This document shows positions 11,053 to 20,956 of a stretch of DNA of 47,538 bases, piece by piece (position 1 is the first letter of the stretch; each line of letters opens with the position of its first letter). The position numbers and the translations under genes are program-made. The DNA lies in assembly GCA_012729715.1 (NCBI GenBank), contig JAAYCQ010000220.1:1-47538 (forward strand), written 5' to 3'. Source of the DNA: Syntrophomonadaceae bacterium (GTDB lineage Bacteria; Bacillota; Syntrophomonadia; Syntrophomonadales; Syntrophomonadaceae). The notes beneath the pieces are model-generated. The model did not search any database. It was not told the origin of the DNA and saw only the letters and a list, made by a program, of their open reading frames with translations.

Positions 11053-11295
11053 TCAACCGATTACTTTGTTTGGTTTGCTACTAAAGTATAACATCATAGT
11101 ACATCGGCTACAGGTAAGTGCTGTGGCCATCTTACCTGTATACTCGTTTTCGGCATAAGCCGATTCATAGATGTTGCACTGGACCCTGCTCTCGTAAAAT
11201 TTCTGAGCTCGGCAATGAGGGCAAATGACGTTAACACCGGCTACCTGGTAATGATTAGGCTCAGTAGGGTCTGACAGTGGTCGAAAGATGGACAA
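11053..11295 (-). CDS. Small zinc-ribbon protein
   Basis: CPHCRAQKF...CNIYE...CSRC in 80 aa. Confidence 0.6.
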   Translation of the reverse strand: MSIFRPLSDPTEPNHYQVAGVNVICPHCRAQKFYESRVQCNIYESAYAENEYTGKMATALTCSRCTMMLYFSSKPNKVIG

Positions 11296-11459
11296 AACTT
11301 ATGTCACCTCCCAAATAAACGTTAATAGTTAGTTTAATTATACTGGAAAATTTTTGTTTTGAGTAATTATTCTGATAATTTCCCTGATTAAACCACTATC
11401 ATATTATTTATAAGGTTTAAATTAAGTTTGTCCCTGCCGAATCTGCTGCCCCACCCTAT

Positions 11460-12182
11460 TTAAAACCCATTATGCAAGTATTTCGGCATTATTACCGGAC
11501 CAGGCTTCATCTGATATTTTGCCGGTATAACTGGCCTTGTATATTTATAAGTAGTTTTCGAAGAATACGCTGTAGTTGGGAGTACCCGCCGGGCACCATT
11601 AAAATGCTGGCCATACCAGTAAGTAAAACTGGTAGTTATACCAATGGCGGTTGGATAACCTTTAACCGTATGTATTATAGTTGGCTTTCCGTTTAGTTTA
11701 CCCATATATATGGCTACATGGCCAATATAGCGTTTTCCGGTACTATCCTCTTTCCAAAAGGTAAAAATATCTCCTGGCTTAAGCTTATCCACACCTACCA
11801 GCATATATTTTTTAGTGCTGCCCGGCTGGCGTTTGCTATAAACTCCACTCACCGGCTTGCCTACTGTGTTATACTTTCGCGCTGCTGAAGTAATACTGTA
11901 GCCAAAATCCTTGTAAACTAGGGAGACAAAATTGGAACAATCTATGTAACCAGTATCCCAATATTTTTTATGTCCATAAACCATATATCCGTAATTCATA
12001 TACCAGATGGCTCGGCCTACTAGAGCATGGGCTGGACTGTTGTTGTATATTTCCCGGAATGCTTTTACCTGGGGTAAATCCGGTTTAATAACTGTTTCAG
12101 CAACAATAGTCTTAACTGGTGTTAGCGTTAAACCAAGTGTAAATACAAATACCATAATTAATGCCAAAGCTTTTTTCTTCAT
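11460..12182 (-). CDS. Secreted NlpC/P60-type cell-wall hydrolase
   Basis: Signal peptide; catalytic-like DCSNFVSLVY and HVAIYMG motifs. Confidence 0.75.
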   Translation of the reverse strand: MKKKALALIMVFVFTLGLTLTPVKTIVAETVIKPDLPQVKAFREIYNNSPAHALVGRAIWYMNYGYMVYGHKKYWDTGYIDCSNFVSLVYKDFGYSITSAARKYNTVGKPVSGVYSKRQPGSTKKYMLVGVDKLKPGDIFTFWKEDSTGKRYIGHVAIYMGKLNGKPTIIHTVKGYPTAIGITTSFTYWYGQHFNGARRVLPTTAYSSKTTYKYTRPVIPAKYQMKPGPVIMPKYLHNGF

Positions 12183-12438
12183 AAAGTACCTCCTCGTATA
12201 AAAAAACCTGATTAAAAATTTCTTTTTTTAGGACAAATTGCGTTGTTATTCTCATTAGCCCATAAGGTACCAGTGCACTATTATAAATGGTTCTTTTCCC
12301 AATGCTGTATACCTTTATGTAAATTGTGCCAATCCAATGGTATTCCCGATTTAATAATCATTGGAAGGTATAGATAGATTAAATCGAGGCAATATAATAC
12401 TGTGCTCAAAATAAAATTAATGAAAGGAGCAGCAAAGA

Positions 12439-12621
12439 ATGAATATCAATCAGATGGAATTGCAAACCCTTAGACATTTAATTGGTTCCCATGAAAATGC
12501 TGAAAAGAAACTTAACTTCTATGCTTCTCAGGTTCAGGATCCCCAGGTTAGGCAGATGTTTCAGCAATCAGCTCAATCCGCTTCTCAGACCCGTCAGAAA
12601 CTATTATCATTTTTGGGATAA
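12439..12621 (+). CDS. Small CotF-like / coat-associated helical protein
   Basis: 60 aa, MNINQMELQTLRHLIGSHENAEKKLNFYASQVQDPQ; RBS gaaaggagc. Confidence 0.55.
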   Translation: MNINQMELQTLRHLIGSHENAEKKLNFYASQVQDPQVRQMFQQSAQSASQTRQKLLSFLG

Positions 12622-12633
12622 GGAGATGAAAAA

Positions 12634-12888
12634 ATGCAGCATATCGGCGATAAAGAAATGGTAAATGATATTCTTTCCATGATGAAAAGCAGTTTAACCA
12701 CCTACGCTAGCAGTATTAGCGAATGCTCTAATCAGCAACTGCGTCAGACCCTGCAGCAGATTAGAAACTCTGATGAACAGTTCCAGTACCAGTTGTATCA
12801 AATGGCAGAATCTAAAGGTTTCTATAAACCTGCTACCCCGGCTGACACCAAAGATATCCAACAAGTTAGATCTTCGGTCAGTTCCTAA
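12634..12888 (+). CDS. CotF-family spore coat-like protein
   Basis: 84 aa helical; SKGFYKPATPAD tail typical of CotF-like proteins; forms a tandem with the preceding gene. Confidence 0.6.
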   Translation: MQHIGDKEMVNDILSMMKSSLTTYASSISECSNQQLRQTLQQIRNSDEQFQYQLYQMAESKGFYKPATPADTKDIQQVRSSVSS

Positions 12889-12902
12889 TTATTTCGATCA
12901 GT

Positions 12903-12942
12903 AAAATAGACCTGGGGATATAAATCTCCGGGTCTATTTTTT
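12903..12942 (+). terminator. Rho-independent terminator
   Basis: aaaatagacctggggatataaatctccgggtctattttttat stem-loop plus T-tract. Confidence 0.8.
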
Positions 12943-13036
12943 ATACTCTCTCCTGTTAATACTTTCCATTATTCAGTCATAAGTGAAAAAAAAACCAATA
13001 AATATGATAATATATTTTCTGTATAAGGAGAGAGTT

Positions 13037-14131
13037 ATGAAAAAAGGAAAACATTTTATAGCTATAGTTTTACTAATCACATTAATCACATGTTATGCTA
13101 CCCCGGTAATAGGGGCGGAGACAACTGAGTCCCAGGTGCTACCTCAGGAAGTAACTCAGGATGTAACCCAGGACGCACCTCAGGATGTAACTCAGAAAGT
13201 ACTAATTAAATCCATAATTGTTCGAACTATTGAAGTTTATGTGGATGGCCAAAAAGCCCCTCTTAATTATGCTGCCTTTATTGACACCACAGCAAAGACA
13301 GTAATTTCATTAAATGATTGCAGCCTTATATTCGGTGTTCAGGTTGAATTTATCGATACCAGACTCTTGCTTAGAAAGGATTCCAAAGAATTCTCACTGG
13401 AAAAAGACGATTATCTACAGCTTCCTCCAGCCCAGGTGCAGGAAGAAGATCCAGGTACACTCAAACTCGATGAGTTCTATCTACCCATGCGCTTTGTAGC
13501 TGAACAGTTGGGTTATAATGTAAAATACAATTCCCGGGTGGGAGCAGTTATTGTACGCAGTGCTGATTATCAAGGTCCCGACCCCCAGTTTGCCCCCCCA
13601 CAACCACCACAGCTTCCTGCTAACTTACCCCGCTGGGGAACATTAAGTGATGCTCCGGTTATGGCCCAGTTATGGCCGGCGGAAAATATTATTGCCGGTT
13701 ATTTTACCAGCATTGCTACCAGCCCTCCACCACGTAATCATAATATCTCACTGTCCTGCAGCAAACTAAATGGGGTTATTGTTAAACCTAAAGAAGTTTT
13801 TTCTTTTAATCGGATAGTGGGAAGAAGGACAGTTGAGGCCGGCTATAAAACTGCAATTGTTTTTAGCGGCGGTCGTAAGGTACCAGGAATTGGTGGAGGA
13901 GTGTGCCAAACCTCCAGCACCCTTTATAATAGCTTGCTTACTTCTCAAATGAAGATAGTAGAACGACACCCTCATTCTCTACCTGTTAGCTATGTGCCAG
14001 CCAATCGTGATGCAACTATATCCTGGGGTGGAGCTGATTTGAAGTTTCGTAATAATAAACCTTACCCTATCAAAATACTGTGCCAGGTCTACAATAATTA
14101 TGTTATTTTTGCCATAGCCGCAGTGGAATAA
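13037..14131 (+). CDS. VanW family protein with copper-amine-oxidase-like N-terminal (stalk) domain
   Basis: Signal peptide; FYLPMRFVAEQLGYNVKYNSRVGAVIV; VanW core FSFNRIVGRRTVEAGYKTAIVFSGGRKVPGIGGGVCQTSSTLYN. Start set after aaggagagagtt. Confidence 0.85.
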   Translation: MKKGKHFIAIVLLITLITCYATPVIGAETTESQVLPQEVTQDVTQDAPQDVTQKVLIKSIIVRTIEVYVDGQKAPLNYAAFIDTTAKTVISLNDCSLIFGVQVEFIDTRLLLRKDSKEFSLEKDDYLQLPPAQVQEEDPGTLKLDEFYLPMRFVAEQLGYNVKYNSRVGAVIVRSADYQGPDPQFAPPQPPQLPANLPRWGTLSDAPVMAQLWPAENIIAGYFTSIATSPPPRNHNISLSCSKLNGVIVKPKEVFSFNRIVGRRTVEAGYKTAIVFSGGRKVPGIGGGVCQTSSTLYNSLLTSQMKIVERHPHSLPVSYVPANRDATISWGGADLKFRNNKPYPIKILCQVYNNYVIFAIAAVE

Positions 14132-14212
14132 AATTGACACAGAAGGACACTGATTTTTATGATTAACGCGAATTTTTATTATAATGTTAAGGATGCAGAT
14201 TTATGTGGCTTT

Positions 14213-14321
14213 TGTAGGGGCAGACCCGTGTGTCTGCCCGGCCGCCCGCTGACCCCCGCAGGGTAATCCCGTTGCTGATGTAGCTGCCTATTCCGGGCGA
14301 ACACATGGGTTCGCCCCTACA
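14213..14321. repeat. Composite palindromic element with inverted ends TGTAGGGGC...GCCCCTACA
   Basis: Contains GGGGCAGACCCGTGTGTCTGCCC and GGGCGAACACATGGGTTCGCCC hairpins. Confidence 0.8.
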
Positions 14322-14480
14322 GATTACGTGCCGTAGCCGGTTATATTAGTAGTACAATTCCAAATTTGAAGTACGCTTAATAATCCAGTATGCTATCTGG
14401 TAAGTATATTGGATTATTTTCCTGTCTTTGGGGAAAGAATCTATTATGACTAATGTATGACCTGAAAGGAGTTGTCAGAT

Positions 14481-15491
14481 ATGAAAATAGCTTTGTTATC
14501 GCCGATTGCCTGGAGAACTCCCCCTCGTCATTACGGTCCCTGGGAAAGAGTTGTTTCCCTGTTGGCTGAAGGTTTGGTGCAAAGGGGTATGGATGTTACT
14601 CTTTTTGCCACCGGAGATTCACAAACCTCGGCCCGCTTGCAATATATATGCCCTTTTCCCTATGAAGAAGACCCCAACATCGACCCGAAAGTATGGGAAG
14701 CCATGCATATAGCTTATCTTTTTGAGCAAGCTCATAAGTATGACCTGATTCATAACAATTATGACTTTATGCCCTTATCCTTTAGCCGCCTGGTAGATAC
14801 TCCGATGCTAACCACCATTCATGGTTTTTCTTCCAGCAAAATCCTGCCTATTTACCGGGAGTATAACCGGGATAATTACTACGTATCTATCAGCGATGCC
14901 GACCGTAACCCTGGACTAGATTACCTGGCTACGGTTTATCATGGTATTGACCTTAAGGAGTTTACCCTGGTTGAGCACCCTGGAGATTACCTGCTCTATT
15001 TTGGACGTATCCATCCGGACAAGGGTACTGCCGATGCTATTGAAATAGCACACCGGTATGGGAGAAAGCTATATATAGCGGGAATTATCCAAGATAAGGA
15101 TTACTACAACGCTAAGGTTGCTCCTCATGTGGACAACCACAATGTATTCTACCTGGGTTCAGTAGGCCCGGCCCAGCGCCGGCAGTTATTGGGGCAGACC
15201 TATGCCTTGCTGCATCCTATTCATTTTGATGAGCCCTTTGGCCTTAGCGTGGTAGAATCAATGGCCTGTGGAACCCCGGTCATTGCCTTTAAGCGAGGGT
15301 CAATGCCGGAAGTCATAAGTGATGGTCGTACTGGTTTCCTGGTTAATAATGTAGCTGAAGCCTGCGAAAAGTTGGATCTGATAAGAGAATTGGATAGAAA
15401 GGAATGCCACCGGTGGGTAAAAGAGCGCTTTAGCCAGGAAAGAATGGTAGATGACTATATCGCCCTCTACAAACAAATCCTGGGCAGGTAG
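14481..15491 (+). CDS. Glycosyltransferase family 4 (GT-B)
   Basis: MKIALLSPIAWRTPPRHYGPWERVVSLLAEGL; HPIHFDEPFGLSVVESMACGTPVIAFKRGSMPEV. Confidence 0.9.
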   Translation: MKIALLSPIAWRTPPRHYGPWERVVSLLAEGLVQRGMDVTLFATGDSQTSARLQYICPFPYEEDPNIDPKVWEAMHIAYLFEQAHKYDLIHNNYDFMPLSFSRLVDTPMLTTIHGFSSSKILPIYREYNRDNYYVSISDADRNPGLDYLATVYHGIDLKEFTLVEHPGDYLLYFGRIHPDKGTADAIEIAHRYGRKLYIAGIIQDKDYYNAKVAPHVDNHNVFYLGSVGPAQRRQLLGQTYALLHPIHFDEPFGLSVVESMACGTPVIAFKRGSMPEVISDGRTGFLVNNVAEACEKLDLIRELDRKECHRWVKERFSQERMVDDYIALYKQILGR

Positions 15492-15715
15492 TTTAAAAAA
15501 GACGGAACGGGCACAGGGGCCGTTCCCTACATATACGATTTCGCCCTATGGGTATGACAATTAAGGTTGCCGCGTCTATTCCCCGTTTTATTTTCTAAAC
15601 AAATCCTGGGCCGGTAGTTTAAAAAGACGGAACGGCACAGGGGCCGTTCCCTACACATCCGCGGTTTCGCCCTATGGGTACGGTTTCCGCGTCTATTTCC
15701 TAGTATTTTATTAGC
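15471..15715. repeat. Imperfect tandem duplication (about 126-bp period) including the 3' end of the GT4 gene
   Basis: aaacaaatcctgggc(a/c)ggtagtttaaaaa..gacggaacgg..cacaggggccgttccctaca at 15471 and again at 15597. Confidence 0.9.
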
Positions 15716-15716
15716 C

Positions 15717-16574
15717 CTATTCCCGAGGGGGGGTTAGGAAAAATACCGAATAGGTACCAGCACCTACATGGGACCCTATGGCGGCACCAATCTCTGAAAT
15801 AACAAATTCCTTACAGCCGAATTTTTCTTCAATTAACTTTTGAATCTCCAGGGCGCCTTCCAGATCATTAGAATGGTTTATTCCTATTAACTGCTCTGAC
15901 AACTGATAACCCCTGTCCTCCATTACTTCCAGAAGCCTTTTCTTAGCCTTTTTAATACCGTGGGCTTTTTCCAGGGGGTGAATGGTACCATCAATAAAGT
16001 GAGCAATAAGTTTTATGTTTAAGAGGTTACCCAGGGCAGCAGAGGTTGCACTGATACGACCTCCCCTTTTTAACATTTCGAAATTACCCACAATGAATAT
16101 ATGCTGGATACGCTCTATATTATCTTTTATTCCGGCAATTACCTCCTGTTTGGTCTTACCGGCAGCAATATCATGAGCAGCCTTAATTACGGTAAGGCCA
16201 TAGCCTACGGAAGCACTCTGTGAGTCTATTACGGTTATCCTCTCTGGATTCACCATATCCCGAGCTATACAAGCAGATTGGTATGTACCACTGAGGCCAG
16301 AGGAAAATGCAATATAGATAATATCATCATCACTTTCCTTCATAACCTGTTCAAACTCCTCCTGAAACTCCACCGGAGTTATCTGTGCGGTCATAGGGAT
16401 TACCCCAGGTTCAGCAATCAGGTGGTAGAATTCACCAGGACTAATAGTTAAACGGTCCCGGTAGGTCTTATCTTTTATAGTAACCGGCATAAAAAACATT
16501 TTAACCTTAAGTTGTTCTAGGAATTCTAAATCCAAATCACAAGCATTATCAACATAAAGACGAATTTTACCCAT
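15717..16574 (-). CDS. DegV family protein
   Basis: DNACDLDLEFLEQL, MTAQITPVEF, SGLSGTYQSA, IDSQSASVGYG. Confidence 0.93.
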   Translation of the reverse strand: MGKIRLYVDNACDLDLEFLEQLKVKMFFMPVTIKDKTYRDRLTISPGEFYHLIAEPGVIPMTAQITPVEFQEEFEQVMKESDDDIIYIAFSSGLSGTYQSACIARDMVNPERITVIDSQSASVGYGLTVIKAAHDIAAGKTKQEVIAGIKDNIERIQHIFIVGNFEMLKRGGRISATSAALGNLLNIKLIAHFIDGTIHPLEKAHGIKKAKKRLLEVMEDRGYQLSEQLIGINHSNDLEGALEIQKLIEEKFGCKEFVISEIGAAIGSHVGAGTYSVFFLTPPRE

Positions 16575-16738
16575 AATAAATGCCCTCCTGTAAATTTACT
16601 GGGAACGCATAATATAAAATTCTATCATCTATCGATAATTCCGGCAAGGGGGGCTGGTCCTCCTCTGCTTACCAGGAAGGAATTTCCTTGCAGCAATCGA
16701 ATTGCTATATATAAACAAATAGACAGGAGGGGGTTAGG

Positions 16739-17518
16739 ATGGATTACAGTAATTATAGTACCCTAAAAATCGAGATGCTGGATCAGGGTATTATGTTGCT
16801 GACTTTAAACCGGCCGGATAAACTTAACGCTGTAAATAGAGCTATGTTAGACGATCTGGCTGACCTTTGGGCTAAGCTGAGACATGATTTTAATACCCGA
16901 GTGGTAATCCTGCAGGGTGCAGGAGAGAAAGGATTCTGTGGCGGGGTAGATGTAAAAGAGGGCATGACCCAAGATTTGATGCATGCCCCGGGATTCTACG
17001 AATATCAAACCCGATTGGCAGAACTGCAATTGGATATGCGTAAAATTCCTCAACCAATTATTGCCTTAATCCATGGAGCTGCAGCGGGGGCAGGCTTTAG
17101 TTTCGCCATTGCCTCAGATATCCGCATAATTACACCTGATGCACGTTTTTCGGCTTTCTATATTAATGTGGGTTTGGGAGGGGCGGATATGGGCTCCAGT
17201 TATTTCCTACCCCGTCACATCGGAACGGGGCGGGCCTACGAGTTCTTGCTAACCGGTCGTTTTATGAAGGCCGAGGAAGCAATGCAATTAGGCCTGGCCT
17301 CCCGTTGTGTTCCCCGGGATAAACTGCTGGAAACTGCTCTGGAACTGGCTGCTGATATAGTAAGTAAGGAACCGCTGGCTATCCGCTGTACCAAAGAAGC
17401 TATTAACCAGAATCTAGACTGTGCCGGATTGGAATCAGCTCTAAGTATGGAGAACCGTAACCAGCTATTAATGGTTATGCACAACATACACAAAGGTAAG
17501 GAAAGGCCATTTGCCTGA
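16739..17518 (+). CDS. Enoyl-CoA hydratase/isomerase (crotonase family)
   Basis: LNRPDKLNAVNRAML, GAGEKGFCGGVDVKEG, IHGAAAGAGFSFAIASDIRI. Confidence 0.92.
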   Translation: MDYSNYSTLKIEMLDQGIMLLTLNRPDKLNAVNRAMLDDLADLWAKLRHDFNTRVVILQGAGEKGFCGGVDVKEGMTQDLMHAPGFYEYQTRLAELQLDMRKIPQPIIALIHGAAAGAGFSFAIASDIRIITPDARFSAFYINVGLGGADMGSSYFLPRHIGTGRAYEFLLTGRFMKAEEAMQLGLASRCVPRDKLLETALELAADIVSKEPLAIRCTKEAINQNLDCAGLESALSMENRNQLLMVMHNIHKGKERPFA

Positions 17519-17540
17519 ACCAACATTAAATTAGACAATG

Positions 17541-17577
17541 AAAACACCACTCCTCTTAATTGAATGAGTGGTGTTTT
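17541..17577. terminator. Terminator hairpin
   Basis: aaaacaccactc...gagtggtgtttt, 12-bp stem. Confidence 0.85.
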
Positions 17578-17613
17578 AACTTTTGCCAAACTCCTTCGCT
17601 CACCGGAAACAGC

Positions 17614-17793
17614 TTAGTGAACTTTTTTCCCTGATTCCTCCCGAAGTAGCAGATAGTACTGATTTATTAAATTATCAAGAATCTCGCTTTTTTTCAAAAC
17701 GTCATTATCATGTAATCCTCTGCGCTTACCCTGGTCATTTAACTGAGCCCGTAGTTCTTCTATCTCGCGCATAAGATTTTCCACATTTTTCAT
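17614..17793 (-). CDS. Spo0E-family aspartyl-phosphate phosphatase-like small protein (not in supplied ORF track)
   Basis: Hand translation: MKNVENLMREIEELRAQLNDQGKRRGLHDNDVLKKSEILDNLINQYYLLLREESGKKVH* (59 aa); SExLDxLIxxYY resembles the Spo0E S[QE]xLDxLI motif; AAGGAG upstream. Confidence 0.75.
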   Translation of the reverse strand: MKNVENLMREIEELRAQLNDQGKRRGLHDNDVLKKSEILDNLINQYYLLLREESGKKVH

Positions 17794-17882
17794 TAATCCC
17801 TATGCTCCTTATAAAGTATCCCGGCGCTCGTATTATAATAACCTTAGGTAGCTAATCTGGCAAGACTATATTTACTACCTTA

Positions 17883-19220
17883 TTACCCTATCTTATTAGT
17901 CTTGGTCCAAATATTCATCCTTTGGGCTTCTTTAATTAATTCATCACGAAAATCCGGATGAGCTATGGAAATTAACTCTTCCGCTCTCCACCAGGTAGGT
18001 TTCGCTCTCAAGCGTACCGCACCATATTCAGTTACAATATAATCTACCATTTGACGGCATATAGTAGTAATTGAAGAAGGCGCAAATGTTGGAACAATGC
18101 GGGATTTCAAATTTCCGTCCTTATCTGTATAAGTTGAAGCTAAGCAAATGAAACTCTTGCCATTTCTGGACCACTGAGCTCCCATAACAAAGTCCCACAT
18201 ACCACCATTACCCGAAATTTGGACGGTATCGCTGCTTTCACCGTTTACCTGGGAATAGAGGTCAACTTCCACTGCATTGACTATAGAAATGAAGTTATCC
18301 AACCCAGATATAACCCGAGGATCATTGGTATAGTTAACCGGATAGGAGGCACAGTAGGGATTGTTATCCATAAAATCATACATACGCTGGCTACCGATGG
18401 CAAAAGTAAAAGCTACCCGGCCCCGGTCAAAATTTTTAGCCATACCGTTCATGCGACCGGCCTCAATCATATCCACATAGGCATCAACAAACATCTCCGT
18501 ATGTCCACCCAGGTTTTTTAAATCCGATTCGGCAATAGCTGTACCAACTGCACCGGGCATACCGCCAATACCAAGCTGTATGCAGCAGCCATCATGGATA
18601 AACTCCATTAAATGGTTGGCAATGGCCTTATCAATTTCGGTAGGTTTAATTCCGGGCAGGTCAGGCAGTTTCTGATCATCCGGGGCTTCTACGATATAAT
18701 CTACCATACTAATATGAACTGACTCTTCAGCTCCTCCCAGACAAAGGGGTTGGTTCTTATTTACTTCAACTATTACTGTGTCAGCTACCTGCATGTTGGC
18801 CAGAGTCTCTGAATTCTGAGGCCCCAGATTAAAATACCCATGTTTATCCATGGGGGTAACCTGAGCTATGGCCACCTGGCGGTCAGGAGCAATTCCTTCA
18901 CGGTAAAGCTTGCAGGCATCATGGTACAAAATGGGGACGTAATTACATAATCCATAAGATTGTAGTATTCGGGATACTTTACTGAATTGCCAGTCATTGT
19001 AGATAAAACTGCCCTTTACTTTTGCAACTTCTGGTACTGGTGGCACGGTAACCGCGCAGTAAACCTGAACATCTTTCAGTTCAGTCCTTTTCGCCAGGGC
19101 CTGATCACAGACTACCGGCTTACCGCAAAAGAAACCGTAATCCACAATGTCTCCTGATTTGACCACCTTTACTGCTTCTTCTGCACTGACTAGTTTACGT
19201 TTGTACTCTTCTGCATACAT
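17883..19220 (-). CDS. Acetyl-CoA hydrolase/transferase family (4-hydroxybutyrate/butyrate CoA-transferase-like)
   Basis: [48 protein letters not shown]; 445 aa. Confidence 0.9.
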   Translation of the reverse strand: MYAEEYKRKLVSAEEAVKVVKSGDIVDYGFFCGKPVVCDQALAKRTELKDVQVYCAVTVPPVPEVAKVKGSFIYNDWQFSKVSRILQSYGLCNYVPILYHDACKLYREGIAPDRQVAIAQVTPMDKHGYFNLGPQNSETLANMQVADTVIVEVNKNQPLCLGGAEESVHISMVDYIVEAPDDQKLPDLPGIKPTEIDKAIANHLMEFIHDGCCIQLGIGGMPGAVGTAIAESDLKNLGGHTEMFVDAYVDMIEAGRMNGMAKNFDRGRVAFTFAIGSQRMYDFMDNNPYCASYPVNYTNDPRVISGLDNFISIVNAVEVDLYSQVNGESSDTVQISGNGGMWDFVMGAQWSRNGKSFICLASTYTDKDGNLKSRIVPTFAPSSITTICRQMVDYIVTEYGAVRLRAKPTWWRAEELISIAHPDFRDELIKEAQRMNIWTKTNKIG

Positions 19221-19445
19221 AATCTAAACCCCCCTTAAAAATCTACCCCTGCCTTATAATCTATTAGCAGGGTATATATTCCCCTCGATATATATTATAA
19301 CTTAAATTACTTAATATGTATTTATAAATATTTATTTACTCGTAACCCCTAAACAGCCAATCCAGTAGAGGTCGTGTCTAACTGTTAATGTCACAAATAC
19401 CATTAAATGATAGGCGCTATTTATCGTACAAACCATAAAAATTTT

Positions 19446-20627
19446 TTATATAATTCCCTTATTTTTATAAGCCGTTATTTCTTGGTTACTATATCCTAAC
19501 AAGGATAAAATCTCGTTGTTATTCTCTCCCAGTTTGGGAAAACTGGTGTTGATTTCTTCCGGTCCATGGGAAAGTTTTATAGGTATTCCGGTTAAAGGGA
19601 AGTCTACACCGGATCCTCTAAAGTCTCTCATCCAGTGAATCATTTTCCGTTCCTGCATTTGGGGGTGGTTTGCAACTTCATCTACTTCCAGTACGGGAGT
19701 AAGCTGCACATCATGACCGGCAAAAAACTCCACCCACTCATCCCGGGTCCGGGTCAGGAAAACTTCTTGAACACCCTGGTATATTTCTTCCTGCCTTTCT
19801 ACATCCACCTGTATACTTACATATTCTCTCCTGTTTATCATTACACAGAATCCTTCCCAGGATCTCGCTTCTATTGCACCCAGGCTTAGATACTTATCAT
19901 CTTTAGTCCGGTAAATGTTGTAATAGGCATAATTTCCAGGCATAGCTTTATCCCCGTGTTGTGGAAGCTGACCGGTACCCACCCACTGAGCCAGAGCTTC
20001 AACCATAAAGGTTAATGCACCATCTGCCATGGCTACTTCACAAAGCTGTCCCTGACCCGTTTTTTCCCGTTGGTATAGGGCCAGCATTATTCCCAGGGCA
20101 GCATACAAACCTCCTCCGGCCAGGGCTGCTACTGAAATAGGAGAAAGTTGGGGCATATTATCTTTATCCCGGATAAGGCTCAACATACCTGACATACTGC
20201 GGAAATTTAAGTCATGGCCGCTCAGGTCTCGCATAGGGCCGGTTATTCCATAAGCACTCAAGCTGCAGTAAATAATACCCGGGTTAATGTTCTTTAGTAC
20301 CTCATACCCTAATCCCAAACGTTCCATTACCCCGGGCCGAAACTGATCAATTACCACGTCACTTACCTTAACTAATTTTTTAAATATATCTTTGCCTTCC
20401 TGCGGACGCAGGTTAAGGGTAATGCTCTTCTTGCTTCGATTCACCATATAAAATTGGGTACCTGCTCCTTCCAGGAGAGGTGGGTAGTAACGTAATATAT
20501 CACCACCTGTAGTATTTTCCACCTTTATTATCTCCGCCCCAAAATCAGCCAGCTGCTGGGAGCAAAAGCCTCCAGTTATTCCTCGGGATAAGTCTAGAAT
20601 TCTAATTCCTTGTAATGGCAGCGGCAT
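19446..20627 (-). CDS. CaiB/BaiF family CoA-transferase (class III)
   Basis: LPLQGIRILDLSRGITGGFCSQQLADFGAEIIKVE, RSKKSITLNLRPQEGKDIFKKLV. Confidence 0.93.
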   Translation of the reverse strand: MPLPLQGIRILDLSRGITGGFCSQQLADFGAEIIKVENTTGGDILRYYPPLLEGAGTQFYMVNRSKKSITLNLRPQEGKDIFKKLVKVSDVVIDQFRPGVMERLGLGYEVLKNINPGIIYCSLSAYGITGPMRDLSGHDLNFRSMSGMLSLIRDKDNMPQLSPISVAALAGGGLYAALGIMLALYQREKTGQGQLCEVAMADGALTFMVEALAQWVGTGQLPQHGDKAMPGNYAYYNIYRTKDDKYLSLGAIEARSWEGFCVMINRREYVSIQVDVERQEEIYQGVQEVFLTRTRDEWVEFFAGHDVQLTPVLEVDEVANHPQMQERKMIHWMRDFRGSGVDFPLTGIPIKLSHGPEEINTSFPKLGENNNEILSLLGYSNQEITAYKNKGII

Positions 20628-20810
20628 AATATCTCCCCCTCTTTTTAGTAGTTTTACAATACTTCGCCAATTCAGGCTTAAAACCTGCCTTACTAGTTTG
20701 CGGGCATTAAATCACCTAATTTGGAAATAATTTATATAGCCTGGTGTAAAAACAGACACGGAATACGCATGCTTTTTTAAGTGAGGGGCGAGGAATGAGG
20801 GGTGAGGGTT

Positions 20811-20927
20811 TGTAGGGGCAGACCCATGTGTCTGCCCGGCCTAGCAGAAAACCCAGGGTTGTACGGGCGGGAAAGGTAAACAGCCGTTTCCTCTATCTGC
20901 CCGGCCAGCAGAAAATCCAGGGTTGTG
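20811..20927. repeat. Composite palindrome/direct repeat element
   Basis: tgtaggggcagacccatgtgtctgcccggcc, then tctgcccggcc(t)agcagaaaa(c/t)ccagggttgt occurring twice, about 65 bp apart. Confidence 0.75.
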
Positions 20928-20956
20928 ATCAGGATTATTAAAGAAGGGATCGTAAT

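Noticed and set aside
13140-13200. Repeated codons (caggaagtaactcaggatgtaacccaggac...) as a possible tandem-repeat locus.
   Set aside because: Short Q-[DE]-V-T linker repeat inside the VanW protein after the signal peptide; ordinary low-complexity linker.
17583-17774. Plus-strand 63-aa ORF MPNSFAHRKQLSELF...
   Set aside because: It is antisense to the Spo0E-like ORF, which has better family resemblance and an RBS.
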